Part shown: in pieces, positions 32,700 through 41,328 of the stretch
Layout: each line of letters begins with the position of its first letter
Position numbering within the stretch: the first letter of the stretch is position 1
NCBI GenBank assembly: GCA_001443445.1
Contig: LDXN01000003.1
Span: forward strand, 18,887-82,886
DNA: 64,000 bases
Origin: Candidatus Dadabacteria bacterium CSP1-2
Lineage (GTDB): Bacteria > Desulfobacterota_D > UBA1144 > Nemesobacterales > CSP1-2
Direction of reading: 5' to 3'
Notes under the pieces: generated by a model
Database searches by the model: none
What the model was told of the DNA's origin: nothing
What the model saw: only the letters and a program-made list of their open reading frames with translations
Translations under genes and position numbers: made by a program

Positions 32700-33221
32700 C
32701 TACGTTCCCCTTTTCTTCTCCTCTTCGCCTCCCACAGCTGGCGCCTTTTTTAGAACAGAATTTCTTACAAATATCGGAGCGCCCATTCGTGAGGCAAGGG
32801 CAAGCGCATCGCTTGGACGTGCATCAATTTTTGAAATCGACCCATTAACAGAGATCTCTACCTGAGCATAAAAGACCTTGTCACGAAGGTCAACTATCAC
32901 AACCCTTTCAACCTTCCCCTTCATTGTCCTTAAAATTGCAGCTACTAGGTCGTATGTAAAAGGACGAGGTGTTACCTCCTCTGAAAGTCCCAAGTCAATC
33001 GCTCTTGCCTCGCATAGGCCTATCCATATTGGAAGAACCCTTTCATTTTTTTTATCTGCTAAAATTACCACTGGACTCTGTGCCTGCTGATCAAACCCCA
33101 CTCCCTTAATAACCATCTCCTCCTCTTCTGATTTATTTTTAACCTCTTCAGAAGCAGTTGGGATAGAAATATGAATAAATAAAAATAAATATAATACTGT
33201 TAGTAAAGAAAAGCTTTTCAT
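32700..33221 (-). CDS. Exported bifunctional nuclease-family (DUF151) protein
   Basis: About 173 residues from the ATG at 33219-33221, which follows GAGGAGGAACAAGAG; a longer frame begins 51 bp upstream but lacks a signal. The N-terminus KSFSLLTVLYLFLFIHIS is a signal peptide ending near PTASEE. The body (IKGVGFDQQAQSPVVILAD, VLPIWIGLCEARAIDLGL, IDARPSDALALASR) is the BFN/DUF151 domain. The domain is usually cytoplasmic; here it appears to be secreted or periplasmic. Nuclease activity is reported for some members only. Flanked by repeats, with no operon partner. Confidence 0.85.
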   Translation of the reverse strand: MKSFSLLTVLYLFLFIHISIPTASEEVKNKSEEEEMVIKGVGFDQQAQSPVVILADKKNERVLPIWIGLCEARAIDLGLSEEVTPRPFTYDLVAAILRTMKGKVERVVIVDLRDKVFYAQVEISVNGSISKIDARPSDALALASRMGAPIFVRNSVLKKAPAVGGEEEKKRGT

Positions 33222-33435
33222 CTCTTGTTCCTCCTCAAGCTTAGGATAGCATAATGAAATGAAAAGGTTCAAGCATGATTTTAATTTTTTTTTTGATAAG
33301 TAAGCAAAAGCCTAAATTCAATATAACCCTAGTAATATATATCCTAAGAAAAAAAACACTTATCTTATCTATTTTTTTAGGTAATATTATATGTAACATT
33401 CTAGCCCATAATTCTAAAATAGGAGGCAAAATAAA

Positions 33436-33765
33436 ATGAAAAGAATAATGATAACAATAGCTGTAGTTCTTATAACCGCCGCCTTTATTGTTGGCATGAG
33501 TACCAATTTATATGCTCAAAGTTCTCCTGAAACCATAATTGGCGATGTCACATATGTTGACTTGACGATGCTTAAGATTAACGAAGATGTAACACAAACA
33601 GTATGCACCTTCTCAGCCTCACAGAATCAACTTAAAAACATACAGCCAGGATACAGAGTTGAGGTTAAAGCGATCAGCGGTAAAGTCTTGTCTATAACTG
33701 TATTAGGTATCCCTATGCAATCCAAATCTGAGCCATATCAAAAATGGAAGGTTCTAGTACCATAA
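33436..33765 (+). CDS. Small exported protein, function unknown
   Basis: 109 residues. The N-terminus RIMITIAVVLITAAFIVGM is a signal peptide, with a likely cleavage after NLYAQ (about residue 28). The mature part is about 80 residues, predicted as beta-strands (TIIGDVTYVDLTMLKI, YRVEVKAISGKVLSITV), like a small OB-like periplasmic domain. A good ribosome site (AGGAGG) precedes the ATG. No homologue is recognised. Confidence 0.7.
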   Translation: MKRIMITIAVVLITAAFIVGMSTNLYAQSSPETIIGDVTYVDLTMLKINEDVTQTVCTFSASQNQLKNIQPGYRVEVKAISGKVLSITVLGIPMQSKSEPYQKWKVLVP

Positions 33766-33811
33766 CCCGTTTTATTGATATAGTCCGAATATCAATTAGG
33801 AGAATTGCATA

Positions 33812-34018
33812 ATGTCTGATTTTATAAAAGATCTTTTGGGTGAGCTTATTGATGATTATGTAACCCAGATAGAGGGAGACATAAGGATCGGGCTTCTAGA
33901 TAATGAAGTAGTCATAGACCCTCTAATTAGTGCTACTGTGATAGAAAAAAAGAGCGGCAAAAAGGAGTTTCGGGTAAAAGATGTTGACGCTCATGAATTA
34001 AAGATAAAGGAGCAATAG
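33812..34018 (+). CDS. Small hypothetical protein
   Basis: 68 residues, acidic and soluble: DFIKDLLGELIDDYVTQIEG followed by beta-rich LLDNEVVIDPLISATVIEKK. A ribosome site (AGGAG) lies upstream, 46 bp after the preceding gene, so the two may be co-transcribed. It converges on gspN. No family is recognised and the call rests on composition and the start signal. Confidence 0.5.
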   Translation: MSDFIKDLLGELIDDYVTQIEGDIRIGLLDNEVVIDPLISATVIEKKSGKKEFRVKDVDAHELKIKEQ

Positions 34019-34039
34019 TTTAAAAAGTTATGTTTTGTA

Positions 34040-34939
34040 TTACCTATTGTTTACAACCTGTTTTACTATTTCAGGACGGCTAATAGTTCCAATAATTTTA
34101 CCTCCAAGGCTTCCATCCCTCTGGGTCGCCAAAAAAGCGCTTAAAAGCCCGGTTATAGTTCTACCTACATCCCTATCAGCCTTAAGACTAACACTAAGGT
34201 CAATAGTCCCATGCTTTGTTATCTGCCAAAGAAGGGGCATTGTTCCAGAAAGGGTTAAGTCTATTTTACTTCCTTTGAATTTTAACTCATCAACCTTTGT
34301 TACCCCCTTTTCAATATGGCTCTTAAAACTAGATTGCATCTTTCCAAAATCAGGAAGTGGAAAACCGCCAGCAATCTTTACACCTTTAACCATCAAATCG
34401 TTTATAGTTAGGTTTATATCCCCTTTTGGCTGAGAGCTAAATTCTAATGAAAAGTCTCCGTTTAATACCCCTTGAACCAATGAATTTTCACCGCCTAAGA
34501 CCTCAGGGATTGCACTTATCTTTCCTATATCTATACCGTTCTCAATTTTTCCCTCAGCCTTAGTTATTTTATTATTTTTTAAATCGTAAAATAATGTTCC
34601 TTCGGCTCCCCCACCATAGAGATTTGCTTCAAAGGGAACCTTAAGCTTGTTAATAATAAGATAAAGGAGTGAAGGACTCCCACTCCACTCATCAACAACA
34701 AGAAAAAGCTCTTTGTCCTTATAGAGGTTCACTCCATAGGCCGTAATACGAGTAATAGGAGAGATACTCACATTCTTTATTTCCACCGTGAGTGGGGTTC
34801 TTTTTCCTATCTCATAAATCATCCGCTGCTTAACGGCCTCTTCAGGAAATGATGAGTAAAAAAACACTACAAAAACAGATATGAAAAATAGTGAATAACA
34901 AATAGGAATGAAATGTTTTGATTTTAATATTCTTTTCAC
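34040..34939 (-). CDS. gspN: Type II secretion system protein GspN-like
   Basis: 299 residues: an N-terminal membrane anchor (about 8-28), then a periplasmic domain with repeated beta-structure including NLYGGGAEGTLFYDL, VQGVLNGDFSLEFS and LKFKGSKIDLTLSGTM, typical of the GspN/AsmA-like proteins of Deltaproteobacteria-type systems. It is a bitopic inner-membrane component of the secretion or assembly machine. It abuts gspM-like and gspL-like genes with no spacing, which supports the assignment. Other gsp genes are not in the window. Confidence 0.75.
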   Translation of the reverse strand: MKRILKSKHFIPICYSLFFISVFVVFFYSSFPEEAVKQRMIYEIGKRTPLTVEIKNVSISPITRITAYGVNLYKDKELFLVVDEWSGSPSLLYLIINKLKVPFEANLYGGGAEGTLFYDLKNNKITKAEGKIENGIDIGKISAIPEVLGGENSLVQGVLNGDFSLEFSSQPKGDINLTINDLMVKGVKIAGGFPLPDFGKMQSSFKSHIEKGVTKVDELKFKGSKIDLTLSGTMPLLWQITKHGTIDLSVSLKADRDVGRTITGLLSAFLATQRDGSLGGKIIGTISRPEIVKQVVNNR

Positions 34940-35533
34940 TCAGAGTACCTTGTTTAACTTAAAAGTCGACACACGAAATGATACATCCATCAAATCAGGG
35001 TTATCAAACCTTGTCTGAGGACGGAGCTTAGAAACCTTAAGAAAAGCAGTCGTTGTTTGGATCTTGTATAGAACATCTACCATTCTATCAAGTGGAATCT
35101 TTTTAAGATCGACATCAACGCTCGTCTCATCATATAAATCCCCAGATGTGGATGTCCTAGACTTAATAGAGAAATTACCCCTGTCAACACGTGACTCTAC
35201 TAGGATTTTTTCAACCACAGAAATCAAGGATTCATCTCCAGTTTTAATACTTTTCGAAAGCTCCTCAATTCTACCTTTTGATTGTATATACTCATTACGT
35301 AAGGAATCGAGCTTCTTGAGCTCTATCTGAAGAGCCTGGGCTTTCTTCTCAAGTCTTCCGGTACCAGATGAAAAGAATTGAAATATTAGATAAAGAATAA
35401 GTACTGCAGCCCCTAAACCTGCATAGCCAACAGCCTTTCTATCCCTTTCAGAAGCTGCAATTCTCTGAATCCTTTCACGTACTTTGTTTACAAGTGTTTT
35501 TAGGTCCTCGAGTACAGCGTTTGTATCCATCAT
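34940..35533 (-). CDS. gspM: GspM/PilO-like assembly protein
   Basis: 197 residues: a cytoplasmic N-terminus, one membrane helix (about 42-62, GLGAAVLILYLIFQFF), a coiled coil (about 68-105) and a ferredoxin-like periplasmic domain. This is the topology of GspM and PilO. Its ATG overlaps the gspL stop (35530-35533), indicating coupled translation. Assignment rests on topology and operon position as much as on sequence. Confidence 0.75.
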   Translation of the reverse strand: MMDTNAVLEDLKTLVNKVRERIQRIAASERDRKAVGYAGLGAAVLILYLIFQFFSSGTGRLEKKAQALQIELKKLDSLRNEYIQSKGRIEELSKSIKTGDESLISVVEKILVESRVDRGNFSIKSRTSTSGDLYDETSVDVDLKKIPLDRMVDVLYKIQTTTAFLKVSKLRPQTRFDNPDLMDVSFRVSTFKLNKVL

Positions 35534-37026
35534 TTAACGAGCAAAGTTAATTGAAACTTTATAGCGTTGTTTACAGCTGTATCAGTTGAGTCGCGAAGTA
35601 CCTGTTTAAATAAACCAGAATCAGAAAGGGCTTTTTCAATCCTTGCGACCCCATCATACGAATCGCATTTTCCCCTCATCTTTACGGTGTTATTGTCAAC
35701 AAAATTAATCTCATCTACACTCAACTGAGTACCAGTTGGTATGCTTCGAGATATCTCCCTTAAAACGTCAAGAGGTGTAGGACCTCCCCGAATTTCCTCA
35801 ATTAATTTTAACTTTTCTTTTAGCTTCCCAACCTCACTCTCCATGAATGCCACGGGCTTTGGAATAACTTTAACGTTTGGAAACATTTCCATTACTGCCA
35901 TTCGGGTTTGAGCTTCTAATTTTCCTACATCCTCGCGCTTTTGAAAGTAACGTGCCCCAACATAGTAGAATAAAAAGACTATGAGGAGAGAAAAAAGTAG
36001 AGCCGGAATTAAAAATGCCCTTTTAAGCTCCTCATCCTTCCCTGTATATTTAAAATCTCCCTTCCTTAAATTCATGCTTCCTCTTGTCAAAGTGCTTCCA
36101 TAAAGAGCAAGCGCGTAAGAATCAGCAAAAAGAAGAGAGTCCTCTTGACCCAGATCTGAAATATAAAGTCTTCTTACATCCTTTTTAAGCTCACCGCTAA
36201 TAAAATCATTAATACCGGGCATATGTGCCGTACCACCCGAAAGTAGTATAGTTTTAATCTCCTTCTTTAACTCTAGCTCGAAGAACTGAATGGTTCTCTT
36301 TATCTCTTCTAGAACGGGCGAAAATGCCTCCTTTATAACCTGATTGTCTGAATTACTAAATCCTTCTAGCTTACGTGATTCCGCATCTTCATAGGATGTC
36401 CCACAGATCCTAGAAATGTTTTCTGTAATGAATTTTCCCGCCTTTGACGAAGAACGTATGCGCCTTACACCATCTTCATCAAATAGAGTAAAACACATCT
36501 TGGAAGCCCCGATATCTACTAAAACTAGAGGTCTATCCTCGTATATAAAACTATTTAGGGCACTATAGGCAAGCGGACCATAGGTTACCACCTTAGGGTC
36601 AACCCCGCATGCTTGATAAACATCAAGCTGGTTTATCATGTCTTCCCTTTGAAACATGCACACAATCGCCTCACTTCCTTCTCCACGTTTTATTATATGA
36701 TAGCCGTGAATTTTGTCGCTTAGATTAAATGGAGAGATATTTTCTAGTTCGAATTCATAAACTTGATCTATCTTACTAGGGTCTGAAAAGGGAAAGTTGA
36801 GAACCCTAATAGAAACAGGGTTGTTTGGAAGCGATGATGCCATATCTCTCTTAGGAAGTAGATTATCTATGAATAACTCGTTAATATTCCCAGATAACTG
36901 CTCCCTCGTACTCGGTGTTTTTAACTGAATCTTCTGTATTAATTTTGTATCTCTTAATCCCCTTGAGATGAGACAAATCTTAATAGTGTCGAACCCGAGA
37001 TCCAACCCTACGAATCTTCCAAACAT
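35530..37026 (-). CDS. gspL: GspL/PilM-PilN-like cytoplasmic-periplasmic platform protein
   Basis: 498 residues. The N-terminal actin-like ATPase fold shows GLDLGFDTIKI (8-18), LVDIGASKMCFTLF and ILLSGGTAHMPGINDF, as in PilM and GspL. A membrane helix lies at about 340-360, followed by a PilN-like coiled coil and a ferredoxin-like domain. The protein thus combines the PilM and PilN parts, as GspL does. It heads the gspL-gspM-gspN operon and would link the secretion ATPase to the periplasmic machinery. A type IV pilus role is the alternative. Confidence 0.85.
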   Translation of the reverse strand: MFGRFVGLDLGFDTIKICLISRGLRDTKLIQKIQLKTPSTREQLSGNINELFIDNLLPKRDMASSLPNNPVSIRVLNFPFSDPSKIDQVYEFELENISPFNLSDKIHGYHIIKRGEGSEAIVCMFQREDMINQLDVYQACGVDPKVVTYGPLAYSALNSFIYEDRPLVLVDIGASKMCFTLFDEDGVRRIRSSSKAGKFITENISRICGTSYEDAESRKLEGFSNSDNQVIKEAFSPVLEEIKRTIQFFELELKKEIKTILLSGGTAHMPGINDFISGELKKDVRRLYISDLGQEDSLLFADSYALALYGSTLTRGSMNLRKGDFKYTGKDEELKRAFLIPALLFSLLIVFLFYYVGARYFQKREDVGKLEAQTRMAVMEMFPNVKVIPKPVAFMESEVGKLKEKLKLIEEIRGGPTPLDVLREISRSIPTGTQLSVDEINFVDNNTVKMRGKCDSYDGVARIEKALSDSGLFKQVLRDSTDTAVNNAIKFQLTLLVK

Positions 37027-37147
37027 TTATTTACCTCTATTTACCTCTATATAATCCACATCATGTAATAGGCATTATAACTTAAGTAAAATACTTAAAT
37101 TGGTGATATAAATTTAAAGTAAGTGACTTTTAAAGTCAAATGCTATT

Positions 37148-37215
37148 TTGCGAATCCTGATTCGGGTTTCGTGACGGAGTTCACAATTCACGATTCACAA
37201 ATCACGAACCACGGC
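37148..37215. repeat. GATTCGGGTTTCGTGA / TCACGAACC inverted repeat
   Basis: GGTTTCGTGA (about 37164-37173) and TCACGAACCAC (about 37203-37213) are complementary, with TTCACGATTCACAAATC words between. It belongs to the same family as 18708-18765 and 56411-56503 and overlaps the region just downstream of comF. Confidence 0.55.
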
Positions 37216-37219
37216 TATT

Positions 37220-38011
37220 CTATACAGCCCTCATTAGGGTTACAACTTGAACACGAGATGCATCTGCTTCAAGAAGCACCCTTGTGCACTCATTAATAGT
37301 TGAACCTGAGGTAAATACATCGTCCACAAGAAGAATTGATTTCCCTTTAATATTCTCGATCTCCCTCAAAATGAAAGCGCCCTTTACATTCCTTCTCTTT
37401 TCAATATCGCTTTTAATCTCGAACTGTGGCTTAGTATCCCTTATCCTCCTAAGCACATAGGGGTCAAAAGAAACCCTTAAATACTTAGCTACCTTCTCTG
37501 CTAGAACCAGAGATTGGTTATATTCCCTTTTCCTCAGTTTGTCTATGTAAAGAGGAACCGGGATTACAAGGTCTTGCATACCAAGATCGTTAGGGAAATT
37601 ATCTATTATAATATTTGATAATACCCCTCCGAGGTTTAACTTCCTCTGGTATTTAAATTTATGAAGAATCTCTTTTAATATTCCATCATAGAAGGCAATA
37701 GAACGTGCACGCTCAAAATAGTATTCATCTTGAACGCATCTTCCACAAAGATGCTCCGGGATTGGAAATAAATGCACCCTCGAGGCATCCACTATTGTAT
37801 GCTCAGTTTCCTGGAAGACAGCATGCCCCAGATCAGCTAGACCTTGCGTATCTATGTCCCTTGCTATGTAACCAAAAGGCACACCACAGTTTAAGCATAT
37901 GGACCTATCCCTTATAAAGCTTATGTTTTTGAGACACCTATCACAGATTTTCTCATCAAATTCTATTGACTCACAAAAGGGACAGAGTTTAGGAAATACC
38001 AGGTCTAACAT
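37220..38011 (-). CDS. comF: ComF family phosphoribosyltransferase-like protein
   Basis: 263 residues, versus about 220-240 usual. N-terminal zinc ribbon cysteines are CPFC (11-14), CDRC, CLNC and CGRC. The PRTase domain has DLVIPVPLY, RKREYNQSLVLAEK and the PRPP loop ILLVDDVFTSGSTI. ComF takes part in DNA uptake in competent bacteria, but the gene is also widespread in non-competent ones. Odd: about 40 extra residues (IARDIDTQGLADLGHAVFQE onward) separate CLNC from CGRC, in place of the usual 10-15. It is a monocistronic gene or follows dnaN. Confidence 0.9.
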   Translation of the reverse strand: MLDLVFPKLCPFCESIEFDEKICDRCLKNISFIRDRSICLNCGVPFGYIARDIDTQGLADLGHAVFQETEHTIVDASRVHLFPIPEHLCGRCVQDEYYFERARSIAFYDGILKEILHKFKYQRKLNLGGVLSNIIIDNFPNDLGMQDLVIPVPLYIDKLRKREYNQSLVLAEKVAKYLRVSFDPYVLRRIRDTKPQFEIKSDIEKRRNVKGAFILREIENIKGKSILLVDDVFTSGSTINECTRVLLEADASRVQVVTLMRAV

Positions 38012-38095
38012 CTAATCCTATATAAGTCAGCAAAGATTGTTGATTATAGTGTTTCTTTTTACCTCTGGGTTCTGAAATATGTGTTATCTACAGCC

Positions 38096-39196
38096 CTACA
38101 CCCTCATTGGCATAATAACCGATATATATTCCTCATCGCCAATTGGTCTTATTATCACTGGGCTAAGTTCATCACTGATACCGAGCTGAACCAATTCACT
38201 AATAATAACCTCTAGAACATCTATGAGATAACGTGCATTGAATCCAAGCTCTATCGAATCTCCCTTATATTTGATCGGCACCACTTCCCTTGCCTCCCCT
38301 AGCTCGGGAGACACCGACACAAGTGTCATATTACCGTCATCTAAACTTATCTTAACCCCCTTTGTCCTTTCTGAAGAAATTATTGAAACCCGCCTCAGTG
38401 CGCTTAAAAAATCATCTCGTCTAACCTCTACGCTCCATTGCGTCGCCTCAGGAATCACCTGTTTATAATTAGGAAACTCTGCATCAATTAACCTCACGTT
38501 TAATGTAATTCCATTTCCCTCTGCGATAAAATCGTTTTTCCCTATGCCAATGTTAATATTCTCAACTAGCTTTACCAATTTTCTTAACTCTGTAACACCT
38601 TTTCTTGGAACAACGACACTTCTTTTAATCTTAACCTCCCCCTCGATTCGCTTATCGACCAGTGAAAGCCTATGTCCATCTGTGGCAACTAGTCTAAGCT
38701 CCTGTTTCCCCGTTTTCTCAAAATAAATCCCCGAAAGGTTTCTTCGCATATCATCAGGAGAAACTGCAAAAATGGTCTTTGCTATCATATCATCAATTAC
38801 TGCACTCTCGATGGGGAATAGATCATCCTGATGATTTTCTGGAAGTATTGGAAAATCCTCGGATGGCAATCCAGCAATCTTAAAGATTGTGTTTTTTGAC
38901 CTAAGCTCTGCCCAGTGATTACCTATCTCCTCTATCTCAATCTCTCCAAGAGGAACCTCTTTTAAAATCTCATATAACTTTCTTGCAGGTAGTGCTATAC
39001 CACCCTCTTTTTTAATATCTGCATCAAATAAAGTGATCATAGCTGTCTCAAGGTCTGTGGCAGAAAGCTTTATTTTGTCAGACGTGGCTATTATTAAAAC
39101 ATGACTCAGTATAGGCATAGTAGCACGTCTTTCTGAAATTCCCTGTATGAGACCGAGTTTGTCGGAAAGTGTTAGAGTATTAATCTTAAATTTCAT
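38096..39196 (-). CDS. dnaN: DNA polymerase III beta clamp
   Basis: Sliding clamp of the replicase, 366 residues, normal. Three repeats of the clamp fold are readable (ISERRATMPILSHVLI near 20, FAVSPDDMRRNLSGIYFE near 145, and NARYLIDVLEVI near 300), ending in the conserved YISVIMPMRV. It lies downstream of dnaA on the same strand, the classical origin-region order, separated by 212 bp that carry DnaA boxes. Confidence 0.97.
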   Translation of the reverse strand: MKFKINTLTLSDKLGLIQGISERRATMPILSHVLIIATSDKIKLSATDLETAMITLFDADIKKEGGIALPARKLYEILKEVPLGEIEIEEIGNHWAELRSKNTIFKIAGLPSEDFPILPENHQDDLFPIESAVIDDMIAKTIFAVSPDDMRRNLSGIYFEKTGKQELRLVATDGHRLSLVDKRIEGEVKIKRSVVVPRKGVTELRKLVKLVENINIGIGKNDFIAEGNGITLNVRLIDAEFPNYKQVIPEATQWSVEVRRDDFLSALRRVSIISSERTKGVKISLDDGNMTLVSVSPELGEAREVVPIKYKGDSIELGFNARYLIDVLEVIISELVQLGISDELSPVIIRPIGDEEYISVIMPMRV

Positions 39197-39408
39197 TTTT
39201 CCTACTCCTAATTATAATATTTATTTATATATATAGTAATAGTAGTAGTAGCTGTGAAATTGTGGAAAAGTTTAAGAAAGCCTTAAATAGCGTTACCTTA
39301 ATGGGTTGATAACTCTGTTGATAAACACATAAGCATATCCATACTTATCCACAAGCTTATTTGCCCACAATTTCTTTAACAGCTTTTCCCACAGGGTTAT
39401 GAACAGTT
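39197..39408. promoter_or_regulatory. dnaA-dnaN intergenic region with DnaA-box cluster
   Basis: One exact DnaA box, TTATCCACA (39345-39353), and several near matches: TGTTGATAA (39316-39324), TTGCCCACA (39361-39369), TTTCCCACA (about 39386-39394). An AT-rich run (TTTATTTATATATATAG, about 39218-39236) could be an unwinding element. It is a good candidate for oriC or for dnaA autoregulation. Confidence 0.6.
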
Positions 39409-40923
39409 CTATCTGCTCCTTATCAATGCTTCAATTTTTCTAACCACAGCATTAACAGCGTCTTTAAGTGAAGAATCCTCACCAATCATAGCTTCGATTT
39501 TTCTTACAGCGTGTATTACAGTTGAGTGGTCTTTGCCACCGAATTTTTCTCCGATTTCTGGGAAAGAGGCTCCTGTGTATTTCCTTATTAGGTACATTGC
39601 TATCTGTCTTGGTAGAGCAATATTCTTCGTTTTCCTTTCTGACTTTAAATCTTGTATTTTAACACCAAAAAAGTTGGCAACCTCTTTCTGAATAGACTCT
39701 ATATTAAGGATAGATCTGGTTTGTTCCTTGATAATGTTTTTTAGAACCTCTTTGGCTAGATCTATGTTGATTTCTGTATTTAGTAGCTTCGCATAGGCAC
39801 TGATATTTATGAGCGTTCCCTCTAGTTCTCTAATGTTTGATGTAATGTTAGTAGCCAGAAATATACCTACTTCGTTAGGTAGTACAATCCCTTCAGTTTC
39901 GGCTTTTTTCTTAAGGATCGCTACCTTCGTCTCAGTTTCAGGTGGTTGTATATCAGCGATAAGCCCCCATTCAAACCTTGATCTATAACGCTCTTCGAGG
40001 TAAGACATATCCTTTGGAGTCTTGTCACTAGTAAGCACTATCTGTTTTTTTGAATCGTATAAAGTATTGAATGTATGAAAAAACTCCTCCTGTGTGCTTT
40101 CTTTGCCGACGATAAATTGTATGTCATCGATAAGGAGCACATCGCATCCAAATCTATATCTGTTCCTGAACTCTTCCATCTTGTTAGATTTGATGCTATT
40201 AATCACCTGATTAGTAAAGTTTTCAGCTGAAATACTGCATACCCTAGCCAGTTGATGTGAATTTTTAAGTATATAATTGCCAATCGCATTGATTAAATGA
40301 GTCTTTCCGAGTCCGACACCACCGTGAATAAAAAGCGGGTTATAAGCTTCACCAGGTTTGCTTGCTACTGCAGTTGAAGCGGCATGAGCGAACTGGTTGC
40401 TAGCTCCAACGATAAATCGCTCGAAGGTGTAGTTTGGGTTAAGAAAACCTGTAAATAGACCCTCTTTATTTATTTCCCTTGATTTCTCTTCTTCAATATC
40501 TTCCTCGATTGAGGTAGGGCTGGCAGCAACAATCTTAATATCCAACTTCCTACCATGAACCTCTTCGATTGTTTTACTTATAAGATCTAAATAGTGGTTA
40601 TATATCCAGTCCCTTTCGAAGTTGTTTTTAGCCTTAAGGGTTAATAATTCATCTGTTTGTGATAAGGGTTTTAGGGAGTCAAACCAAAAGAACACCTGTG
40701 GATTTGCTCTCTTTTTTATTCTTTCGATTACTTCTTGCCATATGTCCTGCTGAGGAAACTCAGCCTTTTGGGTAGCTAGAGAGTAATGGCTTACAGGGGT
40801 TACAAGAAGCCCTATTCCTCTCGATGGTTCTTCATCATTTTCATGTTTAAAAAGGGACTTAAGGTTTCGACCTAGCGTTAATTTCTTTGCCAAAGCTCCT
40901 CCAAGAGCTAACAACGTTTCCAC
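39409..40923 (-). CDS. dnaA: Chromosomal replication initiator DnaA
   Basis: AAA+ initiator that binds DnaA boxes and opens the origin. 504 residues from GTG. Domain I begins only at about residue 59 (DIWQEVIERIKKR), so the frame has a 50-60-residue N-terminal extension of unknown value. AAA+ motifs are GGVGLGKTHL (about 200), LLIDDIQFI (about 265) and NIRELEGTL; the C-terminal DNA-binding signature GGKDHSTVIHAVRKIE is intact. A TTG at 40891-40893, just after GGAGGAGC, is an alternative start that removes 10 residues. DnaA boxes lie on both sides, so autoregulation is likely. Confidence 0.96.
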   Translation of the reverse strand: METLLALGGALAKKLTLGRNLKSLFKHENDEEPSRGIGLLVTPVSHYSLATQKAEFPQQDIWQEVIERIKKRANPQVFFWFDSLKPLSQTDELLTLKAKNNFERDWIYNHYLDLISKTIEEVHGRKLDIKIVAASPTSIEEDIEEEKSREINKEGLFTGFLNPNYTFERFIVGASNQFAHAASTAVASKPGEAYNPLFIHGGVGLGKTHLINAIGNYILKNSHQLARVCSISAENFTNQVINSIKSNKMEEFRNRYRFGCDVLLIDDIQFIVGKESTQEEFFHTFNTLYDSKKQIVLTSDKTPKDMSYLEERYRSRFEWGLIADIQPPETETKVAILKKKAETEGIVLPNEVGIFLATNITSNIRELEGTLINISAYAKLLNTEINIDLAKEVLKNIIKEQTRSILNIESIQKEVANFFGVKIQDLKSERKTKNIALPRQIAMYLIRKYTGASFPEIGEKFGGKDHSTVIHAVRKIEAMIGEDSSLKDAVNAVVRKIEALIRSR

Positions 40924-41328
40924 AAGTTATCAACAGACTGTGGATAGATTGCTATGCAAAAATGGGATAACCTCAAACGTTTTTAACAAGGATTAGTCAC
41001 ACATTTGAGGCAGTGATCAAATCCTAACAGAAAGAAAAAGCAGTTGTCAAGCATTTTTAAAAAGTTTAATGTTCACGATTAATTAGAGTTAGAATTGGGT
41101 TTCTAACGCTCAAAATAAAAATAGAAAGAGAGTTACATAGGGCGCTTCGTCCTTTATTTTCAGTATTCTACAGTGCTTTTTTGTTATGATCAGTAAGTTT
41201 TTCAATTTGAATCTCAGGGGGCGTTAATTTAAAATGCTTAATGATTCGCTCTAAAGGCAGTAATGTAGTATTTAAATTTGGTCAATCCACGAACATCGAC
41301 TAAACAGCAAGGAGCGTAGTTTGCGATA
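40924..41328. promoter_or_regulatory. Divergent dnaA-leuS intergenic region with DnaA-box-like sites
   Basis: Close to the dnaA start lie TTATCAACA (40927-40935) and TGTGGATAG (40939-40947), each one mismatch from the DnaA consensus. The rest (about 370 bp) is AT-rich with no gene. It must hold the divergent promoters of dnaA and leuS and is a second candidate origin segment. Confidence 0.5.
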
